Shown here in pieces: positions 29,804-37,988 of a stretch of 37,988 nt of DNA. Both the position numbers and the translations under genes were made by a program. The notes below the pieces were generated by a model. It saw only the letters and a program-made list of their open reading frames with translations, was not told where the DNA came from and ran no database searches. Positions within the stretch are counted from its first letter, which is position 1. Each line of letters starts with the position of its first letter. This DNA is from a virus, in IMG/VR virus record IMGVR_UViG_3300034068_000173, positions 1-37,988 of that record; one strand, 5' to 3'.

Positions 29804-32800
29804 TTAATCTTCCCTACACTTAGTTACCTCAAACTCAGTGTTTTCTAAACTGTCCATGTCTGCAGGAATCATAGCAACTGTGGGAACCGTAAGCTCAAGA
29901 TTAACTGCTTGTGGTGTCTGTAAACCATAAAGTACTGGAGTATTGTAGTTATAATTACTTAAATCTACTTTATAACCCCCAGGTTCCCCGTTTAATCCCT
30001 CAACTTTGTTTTCCCATACAAGTTTAACTCCACTTACTTGAGTCATTGCATTATAAATAGCACCTGTTTCAATAGGTTTACTATTACTAATATTCATAAT
30101 AGTATTAACTACTCTATCTAGATTTTGTTTAGACTCTTTTTTATAGTCATTAAGTTTTTTAATAGCTTGTTCTAATTCTTTATCAGATAATTTTTTAATA
30201 TCTTCTCCTGAATTAATACCTTCCTCACTGCTATCTAATATACCTATGTTTAAAGCAGCTTCATATTTTATCTCTTTAGCTCTTCGTTCAGTAGCTTGTT
30301 GGTATGCTTTTTCGTATTCTTGCTTTGAAATTAGAGTCCTTATAGATCCCTCTAATTTCTCGTATTTTCCAGAAACAGTACCTACATTGTCTACTTTTAT
30401 TTTTTTAATAATAGGACTTATTTGTGTTTCATTAGTTTCTGTAATAATTCCATCTTGTTCTAATATCAACCCATTATTACCCTTAGTTACTTTTCCTATT
30501 AATAGGTCATTGTGGTATAATCCTTTGGTGTTTTTATCAAGTTCTTTAACTGATATATCATATTCCTCAGATAATAACTTCCTTTCTCCTTGATACTGTT
30601 TAAAAATTACTTCATTAAATATAAACTCATTTTTATTCACAATATTAACCTCATCTTTACCTGCATATATTAAAGCAGTTCTGTCATTATTTTGTGTAAG
30701 TTTGGTAATTTCAAACCCACTAAAGTACATAGGAAAATCTTTTCCATACTGATTAATGTGTTTTTGAATAAGATGATGGACTAAGGGAGTAAAGTAATTC
30801 ATCTCTACCTCCAGAGTCTGTTTTACTTCTTCCTCTACTTTTCCATAATCTTTCTCTAATTCTTCTTTTTTATCCAGTGCTTTTTGTTTTAATGCAGTGA
30901 AAGTATTTTGTTGTTCTGTAAATAATAAAAAACTAGTATCTATATCAAGTAATGAGGGATTAACCTGTTTTACGTAATCTAAAAACTCTTCAGAAGACCA
31001 CCTAAACATCCCCATGTAACCAGTTTGACCTAGAAGCATTTCATCAAAACTAGGACTTTTTAATAGTCGTGCAACTACTTTTTTCTCTGTTGACTGATCG
31101 CCTGCAAAACTAAATTGATATTCTCCTAAATTTCCGTTAATAGTCTGCTCTAAGTACTGTATGATAGACTTAGCTTTTTTAGCTTCTGCGTTTTGCCCAG
31201 AGTTTAAGTCTTTTTGAGATTGCTCTTTAACAGACTGAACCAATAGATTTTGATTATATTTAAAATTCTCAATCAATGTGTTGAACTGATTAGCAGTTAT
31301 TTTAGATAAACTTAAATTAAACTCATAAGCTGTAGTAGCATTTCTGGCCATACTATAAATTCGCTTAGTATCATTTATTGCTTTAGAAAGATATTTATCC
31401 ATTTGTATTTCGGAAAACGCTAATAGAGAATCCACACTCTCGTTTAACTTCTCCTCATTTGTGCCCCTTAGGTGTCTTTGGTTTCTAGACAAACGTTTAG
31501 CAGGAACCGATAAAGCGATTAAAGGAGCGTTATCCCCATAGAGTTTTCTAAACCTCTCATTTATCCCTTCTCTCAAAGCAATAGTTCTAGATTTAAATAT
31601 TTCTTTTTTCTCTGCTACAGTGAGGGCGTTATATTCCCACTCAGCAGTTTCTATAGGTTGATTTAACTCCCTTAATATAAGTCTCAATTCCGCTAACTCA
31701 CTCTCAGTGAGTAAAGATCTTATACCTCCTCTTTTCTTAAATTCTGCAAATTTTCTTTTAGCAGTGTAAGTTCCATCGACTAATTTTTGGGCTTTTTCAG
31801 GCCTAGTATATACACTATCATCTGATTTATAAAGTTCTATAGATTCAGCAATCCTTTGTTTAAAGGTAGCTAAAGCTTGACCCCCATCTATTCGCATTTC
31901 TTTCAAACTATCTAATAAAGTATTTAAGGATTTATAAGTTGAAAATTCTCCACTAAAATGTGTTACGACACGTGAGTTTGGAGACTCTATTTGTGCAATA
32001 TTAGCAAGCAACGTTTTGTTAAGATCCTGCAAATACCTGCCCAAAGAAGTTTCTACGTTTACTTTTTCCGATTTATATTCTCTAAGAAACTCTATATTAT
32101 CGTTTTGTATTTCGTGCAAAAGTACTCGGTCTTTCCATTTATTTTTACCTGTATAAAAATAAGTAAGATTACCCCACGCAGAAGGAGACTTATTAAAGTG
32201 TCCTGATTTCAAATGATACTTGTCATTAAATCTTAACGACACTTTGTTATGGTATACGTCTGGGTTTTGTTTAGTTAGCCCTAATATAGTAGCTATTCTC
32301 TGCCTTTCTGCAAAGGGAAGAGCTTGAATTTCTGCTTCTGTCATATTAGCTAACTCAAAATCTTCGTCCGAAGATCTATCTTTTACATTTGTAAAAGTTT
32401 GATCTACCCTATAGGATAAATAAGTACTTTCGTCAGCAAACCCTAATAGATAGTGAAAATTTAACCACTCATGTACTTGCTGTACAAAATCTTCTGCGGT
32501 TATAGATTTTAAATTAGGATTTTCTGATTTAATCATTTTCCTAATCCCGTCAAGAATAGAAAGTTCTTGTTTTTTAGCACCATCTAACTTAATGGTTTCA
32601 GAGAGTACAATAGGATTTTTTTTGTATTTTTGCAATAAATCAGGTAATACTTTTAATGTAGGAGCTATATTAGTGTAACCATTAGTTCGGACTAACTGTT
32701 CTTTCTCTTCATCCGATAATTTTTTTGTTATTTTTTCTAACTCTTGAGAAACATTCCACGGTTCTAGTGTATATAAATTGTCAGAATCGACTATATTAAA

Positions 32801-35800
32801 ATACTTTCTAAGAGTTTTTGGCAAAAACTTTGATTTTTTTCTAAACGATTTATTTAAAAGTCTATCAAAAAATTGTTCGTTGTCTCGTACTTCTTGAATA
32901 ATTGCTTTTTGTCTTTGATTATGTTCTGGAACATTAGTAGATACCCAATTATCAAGTTCTTGCTGAGTAGAAAAGTAAGGGGAATTGTCACCATACTTTT
33001 GTTTATAATCAGAATTTCTAAAAACAAAACCATACTTAAAAACAATAGTATTATCCTCAACGATGAGAAGATTATCAGCTGCAATCCCTATATCATCAAT
33101 CAAAGTATAATCAACAGGGGCAACAGATTGATTAGTTAGTACATCAGCAAAATTTACTATATTATTTAACTTACTATACTCTGCCCACGTCATTAAATCA
33201 GACATATCAGATGAAAGTATCTTCATTGCTGCTACCTCAAAAGGATCAATAGTAGTATTCTTAAAGTTTTTAATTACACTGTTAACCCAATCTAAAAACT
33301 TTTTAAAGAAAGAGTAGTCTGAAGTATTAGCGTTTTTGTTTTCTATTCTTTTAATAGATTCTGCAATAAGTTGACCTATTGATTCTTCTGTAAGATCCTC
33401 AGGTTTAGAAACTAGTTTACCATATTCTGTTTGATATAACTTATTATTTTTTAAAGCTACTTGATGTGACTCCCACAAAGCTTTTTTAAGCGGAGAATTA
33501 GTTTCTAATAATCTGTACCAAAAGTGAGCAGCTTCTTCTGGAAGTTTATTCCAGGCTTCAGGTCTTTTACTTAAGTCGTCTATAATATCCACAGTACCTT
33601 CTATAAAGTTAGCGGCCGCTATAGCTCCTTCTACAACAGATCCTTCCTGAGATAAAAATTCAGAAACTAATCTTTGTTCTACTCCTACATTTTCAAGAAA
33701 CTGGGCTACTACGTTTAAAGTATTCACATGAAACTCTAACTGTCCCTGATTTTGAAGATCTATTCCAAATAAGATATCGTTATTCTGTGTAGTAGTAGAT
33801 GGTTGAGTAGATACAGGTATATCTCCTGTATTATCAATACCTATTTCAGCAAGTTTTATATTAAGATAATTCCATATTTTAGGAGCACTATCTTTCATAT
33901 TAGAAATAGCACCTTTACCAAAAGGCATTTCTGCACCAAACTTAATACCATTATAGTTCTTAGATGCCTGTTTAATAGTTTCTATTTCATCATCAATAAT
34001 TTTCTTGTATTCATTAAACTGGTCATCTGTCCATTGAGTTCTCTTATCATCTACCATTGTAGTAATAGGATAAACATTTTTAAGACCTCTTGCTACAGCT
34101 TGTGTTTTACTTGCATATTTTTTATCTGCACCATATTTTTTAGCATACCAACTGTTAGGATCAATAACTCCTGAGCCTGATGTTCTACCAGCATTATCTG
34201 TAAATAAATACATATACTCTGTATCTTTTTCAGCTGATTCTCTAGTAAATCTTTGTGATTCATTTAGAGGAATTACTTCAACACTAGTAGATGGTTGAGT
34301 AGTAGCTGCAAGTGTCTTAACTTGTTTTTGTTTAGTTCTTTCAGCTATAATAGATGCCTCATCAAAACTATCAAATTCAGGTTCAGAAGCATCATTAGAA
34401 GATTCCTGTGCATAGGTCTTAGCTTTAGCTAAGTTATCCCCATTTGTAATTTTAGATTCTTTTACGGGCTCTTTTGTAAAGTCTGGGAAAGTTTTCATTT
34501 TACTTGTTACCACAACTTCATTTAATTTACCAGGCCAATAAATAGCAGAGTGAATATCAGTAGTTTTTTGTAAAAAGTTACCTAAAAACTCTGAAGTTTC
34601 AGGGTTGTCTATAGACTCTTTAATCTTCTTAAGAACAATAGAAAGTTCAATCATAATATCCGTTTGAGCTTCCATAGGAATAAAGTTATGGATAGAACGA
34701 TACTTGATGTTAGATCCTTGACTTAATAAAACAGTGTTAGCTAAGTCACTAAAGAACCCTCTTACTTCGGGGTTAGGATGGTTAAGTCCATCAGAGAAAT
34801 CTTTTTGTCCTGCATTTACCGTATCTACATCCTTCTCGTTAGTCAACATACCTGGATAGAACATAGTTGTGCCATCTACCATGATAGAAGTAAAGTTATT
34901 TAAGATAATATTATTATTAGCAAAGGTTCTTAGTTTAGAATCTTCTGTATTGTTAAAGATAGTATCAAACCTAGATCGCAAGTTGTTCTTAGCTGTAGTG
35001 TCTAGTAATCCTGAATCAGGACCATATTTAGCATACCAAGGCTTAAGTTCAGGAGTATTCTGGAAGAAAGACAACATCATAGAATTCATGAGTTGGTTAA
35101 AGTTTTTAACTGTTTTATCCCTTCCCCAATACTTACCATAGTAGTTCTTTACCATATGTAAATGTTGTTTAACTATGTCTAAAGAGAAAAAGTCCCATAC
35201 TTGATCTACTACAGACTGGTTAGCTTCTAGAATGTTAAAAGGAGAAACAACACTGTTTTCAAGAATCTTATTAATTCCTTCAGGATTAAAATTGTCTGAA
35301 GCTTCTATAATACCTTGAGCAGTAGAATAAAACTCTGTATTAATACGATAATTTGCTGTATTAAAGTCGATGTTAGTTGTTAACTCCAGTAACATTTGAT
35401 TCTGGGTTTGAACTATATAGTATTGAGCAATAAAAGCCAACTGTGCTTTAAGAGCCTTTGTTCCTTCCTTTGTATTTCTGTTTGCCTTAATTTTATCATA
35501 AGGACTTCTGTATACGTTAGGGTTAGGGGGGTAGTTAGTTTTGTTAAAATTTTCTGCTGATAATGCTTCTACAATACTTGGAGTACTCATTACTTTTTCT
35601 ATAGTACGACTCTCATCTATCTTTCCATTTACATACACAGGCTTTTCGTTTAAGAAGTTCATAGCAGGAATAATATAGTCTTTAAACAAATCAGCAGGTT
35701 TCTGTCCTAATGCTTTACCTACCTTAGTAATCTTACTAGATCTAATGTAGTGTTGTACAATAGGTTGGTTCACTAAAAGAATAGCTTCTTCTACAGGAGT

Positions 35801-37988
35801 ACCATTAATTACCATTTGAAGAATCAAGGGGGTTCTTTCCCTATCTGCGTTAAAGAAGTTAATCCAGTCTTCCTTCTCGATATCTACGTGCCCGTTAATA
35901 AACTCGTTGATTACGTCAGAAATTAAATTAATTCCATCAGCATCATACAAACCTCCCAACTCAATCTCTTTAGTGTTTTTATTTTTATTGGCTTTAAGTA
36001 AGTAGAATTTATTTAAATCAATAATTTCTGGATTGCTCTTAAATCGTAATCCAGTTTGTTGGTAAAGTTTATGTAAAGCGTTTACTTTAGCATCTACTCC
36101 CAAAGATTTTTTACCTAAGTTGTTCTCAGTAAAGATTCTAACTGAGGTTTCAATTAAGAACATAGCACTAGAAGAAATACGACTAGATTTACCTTTCATC
36201 TTTTGATACTCTTCAGCAATAGCTGGCAAGATTATGTTAGTGTTTGGTTTTGTAAACTCTGTAAAGATACTAGGCTCCGACAATATAGAAGATATTACAG
36301 AAATCATATTGTTAGAAGCAGATCCTTTAATTGCTTTCTCTGAAATGTCTTTCATATCAGCAAGTACTTCATTGACAGCAACTAAATTTTGTAACATTTC
36401 TACTACGTTAGGATCTTGACTACGAAGGGTTTTAAATCTCTCAATAGCAATACTAAGCTTCATGTTTAACGGACCAATGTTTTCTTTAAATTCTGTAATT
36501 GTATCTGTATCTCCAGACTTCTTAGCTTCTTTTAGATTGTCTATAAACTTCTTAAGAGTTTCAATTTCTTTAGATACTAAGCCAGCCTCTTTAAAGTCAG
36601 CAGAGGCAAACAAGCTTTGTAAGCTGTTTGCTTTAACAGCTAAGAATTCATTCTTTGCTAAGATATTATCTATGATTTGTGCTCTAAACTCAGGATCATT
36701 TAGTCTAGGATTAGATACTAAGTTTCCATTGTCATCCAACTCTGGCTCATACATAAACAATTTATCTATGTCAAAATCCGATCCAGACTTAGTTATAATA
36801 GAAGGAGGAACTACCATTACAGGGCCCCCTACATTAGATAAGAACCTACGTACTCTAAAATACTCCATAGAGTTTAATCCTTGTACAGGAATACGTACTC
36901 CTACTATAGTAATTTTAGCAGAGTGTTCTGTTACCCAAGCATCATCTTCTAAAGCCTGGTTAAGTCTATCTAAAGTTGCAATACGTTCTCCGTTCCAAGT
37001 AAGATTAAGTAAAGGAGAATGTTTCTTAGGATTAAAAGGAATTAAAACATCTGCAGGTTGTACTACTCCATTTTCAACACGATAGTCTCTTAAACCACTT
37101 ACGTTAAATCCACTTGCTATAGTTTTAAGTTGAGCAGTAGTAGGTTTCTTCATCCTAGTTCCTAATTTATTAAACCCTGTAGAAGCTAATTGAATATACG
37201 CTTCACCGAACAACTTAGGTCTTAATACACGTTTAGATAGTGCACTAGAAATAATCTGATCTATTAAAGAACGTTGTACACCTGCATCTAAAGAAAATAC
37301 AAAAGAATTGGTAAGAGTAGGTCTTAAGAAAGAGTATACCGAAGTAGGAACATCCTTCTTATCAAATTCATTTTCTAACCAAATGGTAAAATCCATAGTA
37401 TTAATAGCAGTTATATTTCCGTTATCATCTACAGTTGCTCCAATTTGAGAATAGATTTTTGCTTTTTCTACGTCTACAATAACTTGTACGTTTTCAATAA
37501 AAGCATTTTGAAGAGCGTTAATCTTATCTTTTAAGTGAGCATACTGAGGATTCATTTCTCCTGCTACATAAAAGTTAGAAAAAATAAGTTTAACCATCTG
37601 AGTAGAAAGGGTAACTTCGTTCTTAGTCTTAGGAGCTATGTACTGCTGTCTACGCAATCCATCAATAGGAAGTCTAAATACAGCTTCAGGATCTACTTTA
37701 GTAAGTTTTAATTCGCCATTCTCTCCCTCTACGTACGTAGAAACCCCCTTTACATTTTTCTTTTCATAGTAAGAAAGTTCTTTTGTAGGAGTAGACATTT
37801 TATTACCACTAGAAAAGGTCGCTAAATCAACTCCCTTGTCTAAGTAATCCAGCATTAAACCTTCTAAGTCAGTATCAAACACCATAGAAGGACTCAAAGG
37901 AAATACAGAGTACTTACCTAGTACATTGTATTTTGTGTAATCTGTAGGAGATCCATAGTATCCTAACTTTAAAGAAGTTAAAATACCT
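29804..37988 (-). CDS. crAss-like virion RNA polymerase giant polyvalent protein (N-terminus beyond the window)
   Basis: The frame is open to the right edge. The TTG at 37897 sometimes taken as a start is in mid-gene, with 30 more in-frame codons visible upstream, so at least 2,727 residues are encoded. Residues below are counted from that TTG. VGVRIPVQGLNSMEYFRV, then VMVVPPSIITKSGSDFDIDKL aligns with the catalytic double-psi barrel of cellular beta' (NRAPTLHR ... NADFDGD), and DFDID is at 374-378 (bases 36764-36778). Further on come a YLFTDNAGRTSG domain in a repeat-bounded cassette (about 1199-1368), a zincin-like EEAAH (1454-1458) with IGQLIAESI after it, an LLHEIQND motif (about 1926-1933) of phage polyvalent proteins, and long coiled coils. 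It is probably packaged and ejected to transcribe early genes. Confidence 0.85.
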   Translation of the reverse strand, partial: GILTSLKLGYYGSPTDYTKYNVLGKYSVFPLSPSMVFDTDLEGLMLDYLDKGVDLATFSSGNKMSTPTKELSYYEKKNVKGVSTYVEGENGELKLTKVDPEAVFRLPIDGLRRQQYIAPKTKNEVTLSTQMVKLIFSNFYVAGEMNPQYAHLKDKINALQNAFIENVQVIVDVEKAKIYSQIGATVDDNGNITAINTMDFTIWLENEFDKKDVPTSVYSFLRPTLTNSFVFSLDAGVQRSLIDQIISSALSKRVLRPKLFGEAYIQLASTGFNKLGTRMKKPTTAQLKTIASGFNVSGLRDYRVENGVVQPADVLIPFNPKKHSPLLNLTWNGERIATLDRLNQALEDDAWVTEHSAKITIVGVRIPVQGLNSMEYFRVRRFLSNVGGPVMVVPPSIITKSGSDFDIDKLFMYEPELDDNGNLVSNPRLNDPEFRAQIIDNILAKNEFLAVKANSLQSLFASADFKEAGLVSKEIETLKKFIDNLKEAKKSGDTDTITEFKENIGPLNMKLSIAIERFKTLRSQDPNVVEMLQNLVAVNEVLADMKDISEKAIKGSASNNMISVISSILSEPSIFTEFTKPNTNIILPAIAEEYQKMKGKSSRISSSAMFLIETSVRIFTENNLGKKSLGVDAKVNALHKLYQQTGLRFKSNPEIIDLNKFYLLKANKNKNTKEIELGGLYDADGINLISDVINEFINGHVDIEKEDWINFFNADRERTPLILQMVINGTPVEEAILLVNQPIVQHYIRSSKITKVGKALGQKPADLFKDYIIPAMNFLNEKPVYVNGKIDESRTIEKVMSTPSIVEALSAENFNKTNYPPNPNVYRSPYDKIKANRNTKEGTKALKAQLAFIAQYYIVQTQNQMLLELTTNIDFNTANYRINTEFYSTAQGIIEASDNFNPEGINKILENSVVSPFNILEANQSVVDQVWDFFSLDIVKQHLHMVKNYYGKYWGRDKTVKNFNQLMNSMMLSFFQNTPELKPWYAKYGPDSGLLDTTAKNNLRSRFDTIFNNTEDSKLRTFANNNIILNNFTSIMVDGTTMFYPGMLTNEKDVDTVNAGQKDFSDGLNHPNPEVRGFFSDLANTVLLSQGSNIKYRSIHNFIPMEAQTDIMIELSIVLKKIKESIDNPETSEFLGNFLQKTTDIHSAIYWPGKLNEVVVTSKMKTFPDFTKEPVKESKITNGDNLAKAKTYAQESSNDASEPEFDSFDEASIIAERTKQKQVKTLAATTQPSTSVEVIPLNESQRFTRESAEKDTEYMYLFTDNAGRTSGSGVIDPNSWYAKKYGADKKYASKTQAVARGLKNVYPITTMVDDKRTQWTDDQFNEYKKIIDDEIETIKQASKNYNGIKFGAEMPFGKGAISNMKDSAPKIWNYLNIKLAEIGIDNTGDIPVSTQPSTTTQNNDILFGIDLQNQGQLEFHVNTLNVVAQFLENVGVEQRLVSEFLSQEGSVVEGAIAAANFIEGTVDIIDDLSKRPEAWNKLPEEAAHFWYRLLETNSPLKKALWESHQVALKNNKLYQTEYGKLVSKPEDLTEESIGQLIAESIKRIENKNANTSDYSFFKKFLDWVNSVIKNFKNTTIDPFEVAAMKILSSDMSDLMTWAEYSKLNNIVNFADVLTNQSVAPVDYTLIDDIGIAADNLLIVEDNTIVFKYGFVFRNSDYKQKYGDNSPYFSTQQELDNWVSTNVPEHNQRQKAIIQEVRDNEQFFDRLLNKSFRKKSKFLPKTLRKYFNIVDSDNLYTLEPWNVSQELEKITKKLSDEEKEQLVRTNGYTNIAPTLKVLPDLLQKYKKNPIVLSETIKLDGAKKQELSILDGIRKMIKSENPNLKSITAEDFVQQVHEWLNFHYLLGFADESTYLSYRVDQTFTNVKDRSSDEDFELANMTEAEIQALPFAERQRIATILGLTKQNPDVYHNKVSLRFNDKYHLKSGHFNKSPSAWGNLTYFYTGKNKWKDRVLLHEIQNDNIEFLREYKSEKVNVETSLGRYLQDLNKTLLANIAQIESPNSRVVTHFSGEFSTYKSLNTLLDSLKEMRIDGGQALATFKQRIAESIELYKSDDSVYTRPEKAQKLVDGTYTAKRKFAEFKKRGGIRSLLTESELAELRLILRELNQPIETAEWEYNALTVAEKKEIFKSRTIALREGINERFRKLYGDNAPLIALSVPAKRLSRNQRHLRGTNEEKLNESVDSLLAFSEIQMDKYLSKAINDTKRIYSMARNATTAYEFNLSLSKITANQFNTLIENFKYNQNLLVQSVKEQSQKDLNSGQNAEAKKAKSIIQYLEQTINGNLGEYQFSFAGDQSTEKKVVARLLKSPSFDEMLLGQTGYMGMFRWSSEEFLDYVKQVNPSLLDIDTSFLLFTEQQNTFTALKQKALDKKEELEKDYGKVEEEVKQTLEVEMNYFTPLVHHLIQKHINQYGKDFPMYFSGFEITKLTQNNDRTALIYAGKDEVNIVNKNEFIFNEVIFKQYQGERKLLSEEYDISVKELDKNTKGLYHNDLLIGKVTKGNNGLILEQDGIITETNETQISPIIKKIKVDNVGTVSGKYEKLEGSIRTLISKQEYEKAYQQATERRAKEIKYEAALNIGILDSSEEGINSGEDIKKLSDKELEQAIKKLNDYKKESKQNLDRVVNTIMNISNSKPIETGAIYNAMTQVSGVKLVWENKVEGLNGEPGGYKVDLSNYNYNTPVLYGLQTPQAVNLELTVPTVAMIPADMDSLENTEFEVTKCRED
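33793..34302 (-). repeat. 18-nt direct repeats bounding an in-frame domain cassette
   Basis: TAGTAGATGGTTGAGTAG occurs at 33793-33810 and 34285-34302, exactly 492 nt (164 codons) apart. On the coding strand each encodes the linker STTQPST-type sequence. The DNA between them encodes a single globular domain with FTDNAGRTSG and QAVARGLKNVYPITTM. Confidence 0.85.

Noticed and set aside
36462-37085. 207-codon open frame on the + strand
   Set aside because: Antisense shadow of the RNA polymerase giant gene, through the DFDID region; no leader and composition of a reversed frame.
37897-37899. TTG as the start of the polymerase giant gene
   Set aside because: The same frame is open for 30 more codons up to the window edge with coding-like content, so the gene continues beyond the window.
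1-37988. tRNA, rRNA or integrase/attachment sites
   Set aside because: Intergenic gaps are mostly under 130 bases and none shows a cloverleaf; no recombinase-type integrase motif was seen in any frame.

Overview
This window is part of a tailed-phage genome that infects a Bacteroidetes host, most likely a crAss-like phage (order Crassvirales). Three things point there. The rightmost giant protein carries the DFDID metal-binding motif of crAss-like virion RNA polymerases, in a context that aligns with the catalytic double-psi beta-barrel of cellular RNA polymerase. The genes have A-rich leaders without Shine-Dalgarno sequences, and several TAnnTTTG promoter elements are present, both Bacteroidetes traits. 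The gene set also fits: family A polymerase, uracil-DNA glycosylase, Toprim primase, DUF932, zincin-bearing giant proteins and ConA-like lectin tail proteins.

The layout is two convergent blocks meeting at about 16,330. The + strand block (1-16,323) is the replication, recombination and nucleotide module. It encodes a DnaB-like helicase, a Sak4-like ATPase, an SSB, a Toprim primase, an orphan DnaA domain IV protein, uracil-DNA glycosylase, DUF932, a NinG-like nuclease, DNA polymerase I with proofreading, a possible NinB-like protein, a dATP/dGTP diphosphohydrolase-domain protein, a PD-(D/E)XK nuclease, dCMP deaminase and a GroES-like co-chaperonin, with small unknown genes between them. Many junctions overlap (ATGA, TAATG), so the block looks like a few long operons cut by three hairpin terminators. 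Two of the terminators are followed at once by an ATTATATTTGT element and a start codon. The block ends with a 795-residue tail-fibre-like gene behind its own promoter.

The - strand block (37,988 down to 16,336) starts with the RNA polymerase giant protein, which runs off the right edge of the window. A 1,932-residue zincin giant protein follows. A well-formed Bacteroidetes promoter (TTG-N19-TAAATTTG) then precedes an adhesion and lysis operon: a small structural protein, an unlisted 45-residue gene, tail fibre, lectin-like tail proteins, an HNH homing endonuclease, a holin, two overlapping spanin-like genes, a metallophosphoesterase and a 76-residue protein. No endolysin, terminase, portal, capsid, tRNA or integrase was found here.

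The observations most worth following are: a 492-nt in-frame domain cassette bounded by an 18-nt direct repeat inside the RNA polymerase giant gene; the recurring ATTATATTTGT elements that place start codons at or near the transcript 5' end; tandem microrepeat leaders in front of several genes; an operator-like repeat downstream of the late promoter; and degenerate catalytic motifs in the primase Toprim, the metallophosphoesterase and a zincin-like domain. All assignments rest on motif reading; no database search was run.
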